Position numbers and translations under genes: made by a program. Shown here piece after piece: positions 10,916 to 20,800 of a stretch of DNA of 64,000 nucleotides; position 1 is the stretch's first letter, and each line of letters opens with the position of its first letter. The notes under the pieces are model-generated. The model saw only the letters and a program-made list of their open reading frames with translations, had not been told where the DNA came from and ran no database searches. Source of the stretch: Ambrosia x helenae (Eukaryota; Streptophyta; Magnoliopsida; Asterales; Asteraceae); the NCBI GenBank assembly GCA_030844895.1, contig CM061228.1, positions 55,045,081 to 55,109,080 on the forward strand, written 5' to 3'.

Positions 10916-11715
10916 CAACGAGTTTTCGCGCGTTAAACCCTCCAAATCAGATCCGAAACATGCAACAACACCCAATGTCAAACCTAAATCATTTACCAAC
11001 CCATTTCAAGCAAAAACCCCCAACATATCACTGATCTAGCATGTTCTATGCAATTATTTCCTAAAATGGCAAAGTACTAGGTTTCTTCTACCAACCTTAT
11101 CTTTCCTTAAATGGAAACAACCAGATTTCAAACTTTACACACATGTAAATCATCAAACCTCTGATCTAACATCTTCCTAGCATGAATCCTAACAACATTG
11201 CATCAACAATCATACCATAATCATCCTAAATCCTCAAGAACATACAAATGGGTCAAAATATGCATTTTCTTCAAAACACCACAATAATGGCTAAGATTCT
11301 AAGACAACCTTCCTAATAACCTCTACATAACAGAAGTACAATCATATCTTGAAAACATTCATGTTAAAATCACCAATAAGACCAACATATGCATGTAAAC
11401 TTCACATATAACAAGCATTAAGGTGTAAACTTGGTTTAAGACTCTTTTGAAAGGTTTTTAAAGACACATTTGGTAAAACAAGGTCTGGAACTTTGGGGGA
11501 ACTCAAAATAACAACTCTACAAAGGTTAGGGATGAAGAACACACCTTGGGTTTTGCTAAAGAAAGGTGTGTAAGCTTGGGGATGGTGATTTTTGTAGCAA
11601 AATGAGTTCCAGAGGTGTTCTAAGGTGTGTGGGCGACTTGGGAGCAGCTAGGGTTGTTCTAGAGGTGTTTGGGGAGTTAAGGGTTCTATTTATAGGTGTT
11701 TTGACCCGAGCCCTG

Positions 11716-11910
11716 CTGTATACGCGATTAGGAGTCCAGACCAGGCGAGTAGGGGCCTAATCGCTCCACTGTTCATGCGATTAGCCACCTACTCGCGAGT
11801 AGGGCTCTAATCGCTACTGTTCACGCGATTAGGCCTCTACTCGCCCCATTCCCTTTTGTAATCGTGTACTGTTCACGCGATTAGGAGTCCCCCAGGCTCC
11901 TAATCGCCTA
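11716..11910. repeat. Second GCGA(T/G)TAG cluster, just upstream of the LTR TATA box
   Basis: Roughly 50-bp units each begin 'actgttca(c/t)gcgatta' and contain 'ctactcgc' or 'ctaatcgc'. There are three to four units. In element orientation they end about 20-30 bp upstream of CTATAAATAG. The counterpart in the 5' LTR is at about 19880-20075. Confidence 0.8.
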
Positions 11911-12289
11911 TAAGGTGCTGGAATGGGTTTTTGGCGCGTTAAACACTATTTTAACATATTTAAACACGTATTCACATACCGATAAGTCACATAATGATTC
12001 CAAACATATAATGCATGATATCCAACACGTTTACATCCGTTCACCAATTCCCGGGACTCGAGACTCGTGTGTGCGTTAGACCCGGCGATTCCACGAATCG
12101 CCGATCCTTGTACCCATAGTTATGGACCGACTCCCGATGACCCCGCGGATCATCATAACGACTCCCGATGATTCCCAGAATCATCATACCGACTCAACTG
12201 ACCCCGTTAAGGACGTAATATGCATGACTCGCTAAGGTAGACTTACTAGTTTAGTCAACGTTACTAACCTGAGTTTGTCGGGTGTCACA

Positions 12290-12307
12290 TCATCCCCCTG
12301 TTGAAAG
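12290..12307 (-). other. Polypurine tract of the inner element
   Basis: On the minus strand this reads CTTTCAACAGGGGGATGA, directly followed by the LTR start TGTGACACC. A near-identical copy lies about 90 bp away, at 12382-12399, right after the end of the integrase frame. Confidence 0.8.
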
Positions 12308-12416
12308 AATTTTCGTCCCGAAAATTGCCCAAGGCCAAAAAGGAAGAGACGGAAGAGAAGAAAAATTTTCCGGTTGCCACATCATCCCCCTGTTGAAAGG
12401 AATCTCGACCCGAGAT

Positions 12417-13754
12417 TCATTCAGCTTCAGCAGAGACATGTCTTGATTCGAACGCGCGCTTAGGAAATAAATGGGGATACTTAGCCTTCATTTGATCTTC
12501 CCGTTCCCACGTGAACTCCGGTCCACGATTAGAGTTCCAACGGACTTTAACAATGCGGATTTTACTCCGGCGAAGGCTACGGATTTTATAGTCAAGAATT
12601 TCAACCGGTTCCTCCACGATACGCAGACGATCATCCACCTTGATCTCTTCGAGAGGAACAACCAAAGATTCATCCGCCAAGCACTTCTTCAGATTAGAAA
12701 CATGGAAGACATTATGAACATTACTGAGCTCAGCCGGCAGATCAAGCCTGTATGCTACCGGTCCAATCCGTTCCAGGATCGCGAACGGTCCTACATACCG
12801 AGGATTCAATTTGCCCCGCTTCCCAAAACGTATAACGCCCTTCCACGGAGATACCTTCAACAAAACCCTGTCGCCAACCTCAAACTCCAAAGGCTTGCGA
12901 CGACGATCGGCATAGCTCTTTTGACGATCCCGAGCTGCTGCCATGCGGTTACGGATTTGTACGATCTTTTCGGAAGTCTCGTACACAAGTTCCGGGCCGG
13001 TGAGTTGACTCTCACCCACCTCGGCCCAACAAAGAGGAGACCGGCATTTCCGCCCATAAAGAGCCTCGAACGGAGCTGCCTTGATGCTAGAATGGTAACT
13101 GTTGTTGTAGGAGAATTCCACCAACGGTAAATGACTCTCCCACCCCTTGCCAAAATCGATCACACATGCCCGAAGCATGTCTTCTAGCGTTTGGATTGTC
13201 CGCTCACTTTGGCCGTCAGTTTGCGGATGATACGCTGTGCTCATGTCCAACTGAGTACCCAGAGCCTTATGCAAAGACTTCCAGAAGTTAGAGGCGAACC
13301 GAGGATCACGATCAGAAATAATAGAGACGGGCACCCCGTGCCGAGAGACCACTTCCTTGAGATATAACCGTGCCAAACGCTGGAGACCATCGGTCTCTTT
13401 GATAGCGAGGAAGTGTGCAGACTTTGTCAACCTATCGACAATTACCCAGATCATGTCGCAACCACTGGGCGATTTCGGGAGTTTGGTCACAAAGTCCATC
13501 GTAATCCGCTCCCACTTCCACTCGGGGATTTCAGGCTGTTGCAGAAGGCCGGATGGCTTTTGATATTCGACCTTGACCTTGGCACAGGTCAAGCACTTGC
13601 TCACGTACGAAGCCACGTCCGCCTTCATGTTCGGCCACCAATAAAGTATCTTCAGGTCTTGATACATCTTATCGGAGCCAGGGTGAATAGAGTACCGGGA
13701 CTTGTGAGCTTCATCAAGAACGAGCTCCGCAAGCCCCCAAATAAAGGAACCCAA
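12417..13754 (-). CDS. Integrase and chromodomain of the inner Tekay element
   Basis: This reading frame carries the end of Pol. After the N-terminal zinc-binding part (HKSRYSIHPG..., CLTCAKVK) comes the catalytic core: TMDFVTKLP with the first Asp, IISDRDPRF with the second, and HPQTDGQSERTIQTLEDML with the Glu region. NNSYHSSI and FEALYGRKCRSP are typical of plant Gypsy integrases. The last 60 or so residues (VEILDYKIRSL..., VKVRWNSN...FTWE) form a chromodomain. It is one frame off from the upstream pol: where the outer element has the codons for GGLRELVLDEA, this copy lacks one G near 13728. The 'start' Met is therefore only the first Met after the frameshift, not a true start. Confidence 0.92.
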   Translation of the reverse strand: MGSFIWGLAELVLDEAHKSRYSIHPGSDKMYQDLKILYWWPNMKADVASYVSKCLTCAKVKVEYQKPSGLLQQPEIPEWKWERITMDFVTKLPKSPSGCDMIWVIVDRLTKSAHFLAIKETDGLQRLARLYLKEVVSRHGVPVSIISDRDPRFASNFWKSLHKALGTQLDMSTAYHPQTDGQSERTIQTLEDMLRACVIDFGKGWESHLPLVEFSYNNSYHSSIKAAPFEALYGRKCRSPLCWAEVGESQLTGPELVYETSEKIVQIRNRMAAARDRQKSYADRRRKPLEFEVGDRVLLKVSPWKGVIRFGKRGKLNPRYVGPFAILERIGPVAYRLDLPAELSNVHNVFHVSNLKKCLADESLVVPLEEIKVDDRLRIVEEPVEILDYKIRSLRRSKIRIVKVRWNSNRGPEFTWEREDQMKAKYPHLFPKRAFESRHVSAEAE

Positions 13755-16700
13755 ATACGTTCAGCGAAATAGTGTAACCCATCGGATCTGAGTTCAAGGT
13801 GGCTATCAGCACCATGCATGGTTTCAGCCTTAAGGTTTTCCTCCTTCAAAGCTTCTTGCTGCGCTGAACGGATTCGATCAGGTAAGCCGGAATGGATAGT
13901 GAGCTGAAGAGCCCGGACACGACGAGGTTTAGCCGTTTCCTTCCTGCTCAAGGCGTCTGCGACCACATTCGCCTTGCCAGGATGGTATTTGATAGCGCAC
14001 TCGTAGTCATTAAGAAGCTCGACCCAACGACGCTGTCTTATATTCAACACCTTCTGATCAAAGATATGCTGGAGGCTCTTGTGATCGGTGTAAATAGTGC
14101 ATTTGGTACCGTACAAGTAATGCCTCCAAATCTTTAAAGCAAAGACCACCGCACCCAATTCCAGATCATGGGTGGGGTAGTTCTTCTCATAAACTTTAAG
14201 CTGACGAGAAGCGTAGGCGATGACCTTCTCGCGCTGCATCAGTACACAACCAAGACCCCGGATAGAAGCGTCACAATAAACCACAAAATCGTCCGTACCC
14301 TCAGGCAAGGACAAGATAGGAGCAGAACAGAGTTTAGCCTTTAACAACTGGAAGGCCGACTCCTGCGAATCACCCCAGTCGAACTTTCTGTCCTTCTGGG
14401 TAAGCGAGGTGAGGGGTTGAGCGATCTTCGAAAATCCCTCGATAAAACGACGGTAATAACCTGCAAGGCCTAGGAATTGCCGCACCTCAGATGGCGTCTT
14501 TGGTGCTTCCCAGTCTTTAATGGCTTCAATCTTAGCTGGGTCAACGTGAATTCCTTTCTCATTAACAACATGACCAAGGAATTGGACTTCACGCAACCAG
14601 AAGCTACACTTAGAAAACTTAGCGTACAGCTGTTCCCGCCTCAGAAGTTCCAAAACAAGACGTAGGTGTTCCTGGTGGTCCACCTCGTTCTTAGAATAGA
14701 CTAGAATATCATCAATGAAGACAATCACGAACTTATCAAGATAAGGCTTGCAAACGCGGTTCATCAGATCCATAAAGATGGCAGGTGCGTTGGTGAGACC
14801 AAAAGGCATGACCAGGAATTCAAAATGGCCATAGCGAGTTCGAAAGGCGGTCTTCGGAATGTCAGCTTCTTGAACCCTCAACTGATGGTACCCCGACCTC
14901 AAATCAATCTTCGAATAGAAACTGGAACCCTGAAGCTGGTCAAATAAGTCATCGATGCGAGGAAGAGGATAGCGATTCTTGATGGTAACCTTATTCAACT
15001 CCCGGTAGTCGATACACATCCGTAGGCTTCCGTCCTTCTTCTTGACAAACAAAATAGGGGCTCCCCACGGGGACGAACTAGGTCGGATGAAACCCTTCTC
15101 TAACAGCTCCTGCAACTGGTTCGATAACTCCTGCATCTCGGGAGGTGCGAGACGATAAGGGGCACGAGCAATAGGGGCCGCACCCGGAGCAAGTTCAATA
15201 CCAAATTCGACCTGGCGATAAGGAGGAAGACCAGGTAAGTCTTCAGGAAATACATCGGGAAAGTCGCGGACAACAGGAATATCTTCAATCTTCTTCTCCT
15301 CTTCAGACGAAACCGAAATAAGTGCCAGAATGGCAGAATACCCCTTCCGAAGATACTTATAGGCTTTCATACACGAAATGATACTCAACGGGACCCCGCT
15401 CTTCTCACCGTGCACCAACAGGATTTCTCCATCAGGGAGAGGAAGTCGAATGACTTTATCAAAACAAACGATCTCGGCATGATACAGGGACAACCAATCC
15501 ATACCCACGACAACATCGAAACTACCCAAGGACACCGGCATGAGATCAATAGGGAAGGAATAACCCGACAATTCAAGGTGACACTCCCTAAGGACGTGCG
15601 TCGCCTCAACTTTCTTACCATCAGCCAATTCTATCAAGTACTTAGCCTCTAAAGGTGTAGGTACCCTATCAAGCAATTGACTAAACCCAAGAGATATGAA
15701 ACTCTTATCGGCACCAGAATCGAATAAAACCGTAGCATAGCGATTATCGAGGAGAAACGTACCAGTAACAGTGTCGGGGTCTTGTCGAGCACCGCTCGAA
15801 CCAATCACGAAGGCGCGAGCATTCCTGCCTCCGCCTCCATTGTTTCCATTACCCGCCCCATTCTTCCCGGCTTCACCCTGCTTCAACTTGGGGCAGTCCC
15901 GCTTGTAGTGACCAAGTTCACCACAATTGTAGCACCCCTGTTTGCCCTGATTTCCCTGGGGAGCAGCGACAGGAGGAGCCGGAGTAGGTGTAGCAGGAGG
16001 GTTCCGGTTACCCTGAAGATTAACCCTGCAATCCTTTGCCTGGTGCCCAAGCTTATGGCACCTGTGGCAACGGTTCCGGTCCTCGCAACGACCGTTGTGG
16101 TGAAATCCACACTGGTCACATTTCGGCTTCTTCCCAATATAACCCCCTGGTTTTTGCTCAGACGATGATCCCCCAGTATCAGACTTCTTTACCTGCTGAG
16201 GCTGAGCCGAGCTCGAGCCTTTCCCCACAGCTTCCCACTTTCGCTTATTACTATCAGAAGCCTTCACAGTAGCGCCTCGAGGAGGCAAGACCCCTTCAGT
16301 CACCTTCATGTTGGTCAGCCTGTGAGCCGACCGAACCACCTCAGAATAAACAGTGAGATTACCTGCAACAACTAGCCCCGCAATCTCAGGTACCAACCCA
16401 GCGACGTAATGCTCAATCCTTCGGTATTCAGGTGTGTGCAGATCGGGGCACAACACCGCCAACTCATTGTGCCTAGCAGTATAAGCTTCAATCTCGGAAC
16501 CCACCATCTTATGGTTCCAGACTTCATGTTCGAGCTTCTGGATCTCATCCCTCGGGCAGTACTCATTTTTCAGCAACTGAATGAATTCTGCCCAGGGCAT
16601 GGCGTGGGCTTCCCCAATGCCCATAGTCTGGGTGGTGGAGTTCCACCAAGTCAAGGCTTGACCCTCCAGGGTCGCAGAAGCATATTTCACCCGGTCGCCT

Positions 16701-16851
16701 TCCGGGCAGCTGCACATCGAGAAAACAGATTCGATTTTCTCCAACCATCGGAGCAGTCCCACTGCCCCCTCAATGCCGCTAAAGTTGTGGGGCTTACAGT
16801 CCATAAACTTTTTATAAGAACACTGGGATGGAGGAGGATTGACAGCACCAC
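13652..16851 (-). CDS. Gag (second exon) - protease - RT - RNase H polyprotein of the inner Tekay element
   Basis: The frame is open from the gag acceptor site (16851) to a stop at 13652. In order it holds: the retrotransposon gag core (YASATLEGQALTWWN), a first Cys/His cluster (CDQCGFHHNGRC, then CHRCHKLGHQAKDC), a CCHC knuckle CYNCGELGHYKRDC (15893-15934), aspartic protease VLFDSGADKSF (DSGAD at 15707-15721), RT with the catalytic FIDD at 14708-14719, and RNase H (VYCDAS..., DLELGAVVFALK, YTDHKSLQHIF). Gag and Pol are one continuous frame, as expected for this lineage. The last 20 or so residues before the stop (RSSFLMKL...) are frameshifted integrase sequence. Confidence 0.94.
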
Positions 16852-16930
16852 CTGGAACAGACACACAGGTGAGTATCAAGAAAAGGTAAAGTACCCCAGA
16901 ACGAGGTAGAATAGATGAGATTCGACGTAC
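16852..16930 (-). other. Predicted 79-nt spliceosomal intron within gag
   Basis: On the minus strand the sequence begins GTACGTCG and ends TTCTGT-like pyrimidines then TTCCAG. Translation through it leaves the gag frame. Splicing joins ATG GGT G / GT GGT GCT (MGGGAVNPPP) and puts the Gly/Arg-rich start in frame with the long gag-pol frame. 79 nt is a normal plant intron length. Confidence 0.65.
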
Positions 16931-17108
16931 CACCCATAGCATTATGAGCGGCTTGGAATGCAGCCAAAGCAATATTCACGTGCTGCTGCGTCAGATTATC
17001 CAGCTCAGCTTGGGTCATATTAATGTTCCCGCGGCCACCGCCGCCACCACGGCCGCCAGCACGACCGCCAGCACGGCCGCCCCTGCGACCTCCACGAGCT
17101 CCCGACAT
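16931..17108 (-). CDS. Gag first exon (Gly/Arg-rich N-terminus)
   Basis: It starts MSGARGGRRGGRAGG and continues through a Gly/Arg run to MTQAELDNLTQQHVNIALAAFQAAHNAMG. It has 59 codons plus one base, then a GT donor. The same start is recognisable in the outer element at 9030. The Arg/Gly-rich tail probably binds RNA; that is inference. Confidence 0.75.
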
Positions 17109-17710
17109 CTTCTGTCACAACATGAAACAAAAGATTTAGGCTTGCCCGTGGTATAACCCATTAGGAATTTCAAGAAATTAGACCGAGCCCTGCTCGGGTC
17201 CATCCGTTCAAGCCCAAAGTCCGCCAGGGATCCCATGCATCACAGTTTATGATCTCGTGTGCACCCGACATGATAAACTGTTCCACATGGTCCTCCAGGC
17301 GCGCTTTGAGTTTGAAGTTCAAGTCACCGAACACTAGCGCCCAATCATGGTGTTATCATAAGTATAAGCACAAGATAGTATGCATAAGAACGGGCGTGTT
17401 CATTAGGGCATAGAGGGGAGATGTCCAAATCTCTGGACAGATCTCAAGAGTACGCCGAAGCTACCCCAATGTACACTGCCGTCAAGAAAGTTCAATAGTA
17501 TATCGTTCGCCACCGGATCAAAGTAAGGACGAGTCAAGAAATAGGATGGTAAGGAGTAAATAGATAATGTAGCGTAGTAGATGATGACACCGACACCCCG
17601 ACAAGTCGTATTGTTACCCGCCTGCTAAGACTCGACTAATTGTGACCGTCTAGTGTGTGCGACTCAGTTATAGACTAGACTCTACATGCAGTCTCAGTTC
17701 ACTATAACCG
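17109..17710 (-). other. Leader (5' untranslated region) of the inner element
   Basis: This 600-nt stretch between the PBS and the gag start has no open frame of note. It aligns with the outer element's leader at 8489-9029 ('gactgcatgtagagtctag', 'gagtcgcacacactagacg', 'cttgtcggggtgtc'). Confidence 0.8.
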
Positions 17711-17711
17711 T

Positions 17712-17725
17712 TGGCTCTGATACCA
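17712..17725 (-). other. Primer-binding site (initiator tRNA-Met) of the inner element
   Basis: On the minus strand this is TGGTATCAGAGCCA, three bases inside the 5' LTR end at 17729. Confidence 0.9.
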
Positions 17726-17728
17726 ATC

Positions 17729-20454
17729 TGTCACACCCTCAAATTCCACGTGCGGGGTTTTACCGCGAGGCGCGTGACACACCAGGATCTCAGTCAACGA
17801 TCACAATAAACATACAACAAACATGCATTCATAATTATATTTAAAACCCAAAATATCATGCTTTGAGCTGTAAACCAGCAGCGGAAGCATTCTTGTTTAC
17901 AACCAAAAGACATATCATTGTTTACAAAGACATTGTTTAATATGTTTCAAAATAATAGACGCCGTGCATGACCTCGTGCGCCTAGTCCGATAACCGCTAC
18001 CTTAGCGACCTGAGAAAACATGCCAAAAATGTCAACATATAATGCTGGTGAGTTCACAGGTTTTCTTTTATAAAGTGTTGTCACAAGTTTTACAAAGATC
18101 ATTCCCGTTAATACTATGTCATGAGAACGTTAGCTAGACGTTAAGTGTTTTTACTACTACGGTTGGGAACCCATTACTAAATGTTTCCAAAAGTTGATAC
18201 CAGCCCAGATTGACTGGGCTACCGATGCCTCGGTAACCCGATAGGTAGAGACAATATGCACCTGCCCGGCCCCGCCGTCGAGTGGGGTTTGTGAGGCCCA
18301 ATAGATCTATCCACATTTCCCTCGTTGTGCGTGCCAGCACATTCATGGTTTCCCCCTGGGACTTTCCATAAAAGCCGTATAGTAACATAAAGTGCCCATA
18401 GTATAACATGACCTTTAAATAGTTCGTACAAAGCATGTTTCTCCCCCCAAAAGTAAAACAGTAAAAGTGGGGCTGTGAAACTCACCTTGGTTTGCGTTAC
18501 TTGAAAATAGTTAAGTGATTATGTTATGATAGCCCCAGATAGCGGCGACCTATCATAAGATGCGTATAAGTATTGGACTAATAACCCGCAGGCTAACTAG
18601 TCCCCGAATGTCCAGACCGTGACCATAAACGTTTGAAAACACCTTTAACTGTTAAACCGACCGTGCCAGACAAGACCCGACATCCCATTGGTGACCCGAC
18701 ATCCCACGTGTTAGATAAATGCAAGACATCATGCAACATATGCAATTAAACACCTAGCACGCGCAACAATTCACCTAGTCTAGCATAATGTCCAATTAAC
18801 GCATAAACAGGTCCGAACACGTCTTACTAAGTCATTGGGTGTATCCCGGGGTTCCTAACATGTTCCTAGGTGTCAAATCGTGTTCCGGGATGTCAAAACG
18901 CGTTCACGACAGCAGTACATGCGATTAGGAAGGTTACACGCGAGTAGGCATTAGCCTATAGGCGATTAGGGGCCTAATCGCCTGATGTATCAGGCGAGTA
19001 GGGTCCCAATCGCCCCTAAATCTGCATAATCGCCCTTAGCTCAGGCGATTAGGATGTCTAATCGCCTGCAGCTGCTGTACAACGAGTTTTCGCGCGTTAA
19101 ACCCTCCAAATCAGATCCGAAACATGCAACAACACCCAATGTCAAACCTAAATCATTTACCAACCCATTTCAAGCAAAAACCCCCAACATATCACTGATC
19201 TAGCATGTTCTATGCAATTATTTCCTAAAATGGCAAAGTACTAGGTTTCTTCTACCAACCTTATCTTTCCTTAAATGGAAACAACCAGATTTCAAACTTT
19301 ACACACATGTAAATCATCAAACCTCTGATCTAACATCTTCCTAGCATGAATCCTAACAACATTGCATCAACAATCATACCATAATCATCCTAAATCCTCA
19401 AGAACATACAAATGGGTCAAAATATGCATTTTCTTCAAAACACCACAATAATGGCTAAGATTCTAAGACAACCTTCCTAATAACCTCTACATAACAGAAG
19501 TACAATCATATCTTGAAAACATTCATGTTAAAATCACCAATAAGACCAACATATGCATGTAAACTTCACATATAACAAGCATTAAGGTGTAAACTTGGTT
19601 TAAGACTCTTTTGAAAGGTTTTTAAAGACACATTTGGTAAAACAAGGTCTGGAACTTTGGGGGAACTCAAAATAACAACTCTACAAAGGTTAGGGATGAA
19701 GAACACACCTTGGGTTTTGCTAAAGAAAGGTGTGTAAGCTTGGGGATGGTGATTTTTGTAGCAAAATGAGTTCCAGAGGTGTTCTAAGGTGTGTGGGCGA
19801 CTTGGGAGCAGCTAGGGTTGTTCTAGAGGTGTTTGGGGAGTTAAGGGTTCTATTTATAGGTGTTTTGACCCGAGCCCTGCTGTATACGCGATTAGGAGTC
19901 CAGACCAGGCGAGTAGGGGCCTAATCGCTCCACTGTTCATGCGATTAGCCACCTACTCGTGAGTAGGGGCTCTAATCGCTACTGTTCACGCGATTAGGCC
20001 TCTACTCGCCCCATTCCCTTTTGTAATCGTGTACTGTTCACGCGATTAGGAGTCCCCCAGGCTCCTAATCGCCTATAAGGTGCTGGAATGGGTTTTTGGC
20101 GCGTTAAACACTATTTTAACATATTTAAACACGTATTCACATACCGATAAGTCACATAATGATTCCAAACATATAATGCATGATATCCAACACGTTTACA
20201 TCCGTTCACCAATTCCCGGGACTCGAGACTCGTGTGTGCGTTAGACCCGGCGATTCCACGAATCGCCGATCCTTGTACCCATAGTTATGGACCGACTCCC
20301 GATGACCCCGCGGATCATCATAACGGCTCCCGATGATTCCCAGAATCATCATACCGACTCAACTGACCCCGTTAAGGACGTAATATGCATGACTCGCTAA
20401 GGTAGACTTACTAGTTTAGTCAACGTTACTAACCTGAGTTTGCCGGGTGTCACA
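17729..20454 (-). repeat. Inner element 5' LTR
   Basis: It is the partner of 9566-12289. In element orientation it holds the promoter that would drive gag-pol. Confidence 0.95.
19850..19859 (-). promoter_or_regulatory. TATA box of the inner element 5' LTR
   Basis: CTATAAATAG on the minus strand. In that orientation a cluster of short GCGA(T/G)TAG repeats ends about 20-30 bp upstream. The equivalent in the 3' LTR is 11686-11695. Confidence 0.7.
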
Positions 20455-20459
20455 ATCGC

Positions 20460-20800
20460 TGCCAGCGAATTGGGCATTTTGCTAAAGATTGTCGGGCTAC
20501 ACTTCCATCGAACCAGGCCCCAAGCAATACCTCGGCTCCTCCTGCTCAGGGAACAACAGGAAGACAGAGATGTTACAACTGTGGTGAGACCGGTCATTAC
20601 AAGAAGGACTGCCCGAAACTGAAGCAGGGCGGGAACAACGGTAACGGGAACAACGGGGGCGGCGGCAGGAATGCACGTGCCTTCGTCATTGGAGCCGCTG
20701 AGGCTAGACAGGATCCTGACACAGTTACCGGTACGTTCCTTCTCAATAACCGTTCTGTTAGTGTGTTTTTGATTCTGGTGCCGACAAGAGTTTTGTATCC
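20460..20800 (+). pseudogene. Outer element gag zinc knuckle and protease start
   Basis: It continues the gag cut at 9560: CQRIGHFAKDC, then CYNCGETGHYKKDCPK. The protease active site region (20757-20790) is frameshifted: DSGADKSF can be read only in another frame, because the T-run before it is one base short relative to the inner element. Confidence 0.8.

Larger units (their letters stand above)
9566..12289 (-). repeat. Inner element 3' LTR
   Basis: It reads TGTCACACCC...GGGTGTCACA on the plus strand and aligns end to end with 17729-20454 (offset 8163-8165). On the minus strand its TATA box is at 11695-11686, with a short-repeat cluster immediately upstream (11716-11910) and a second cluster downstream (10757-10915). 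Confidence 0.95.
9566..20454 (-). mobile_element. Young Tekay/Del-type chromovirus (Ty3/Gypsy), 10.9 kb, minus strand
   Basis: The element has LTRs of 2724 and 2726 bp, a PBS, gag with CCHC knuckle, protease, RT, RNase H, integrase, a C-terminal chromodomain, a PPT and a perfect TSD ATCGC. The LTRs differ at only about eight to ten positions by eye (for example near 10022, 10108, 11795, 12172 and 12279 against their partners), so the insertion is recent. One single-base frameshift (near 13728) separates the integrase from the rest of pol; otherwise the coding frame is open. The domain order and chromodomain place it in the chromovirus branch, most like Tekay. Confidence 0.95.

Noticed and set aside
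11566..11760. A 64-residue plus-strand protein, also at 19730-19924
   Set aside because: It lies in both LTRs, antisense to the transcribed strand, over the promoter; duplication is due to the LTRs.
12471..13130. A 219-residue plus-strand protein
   Set aside because: It is the antisense of the integrase frame; several similar antisense frames across 12.4-17.2 kb were dropped for the same reason.
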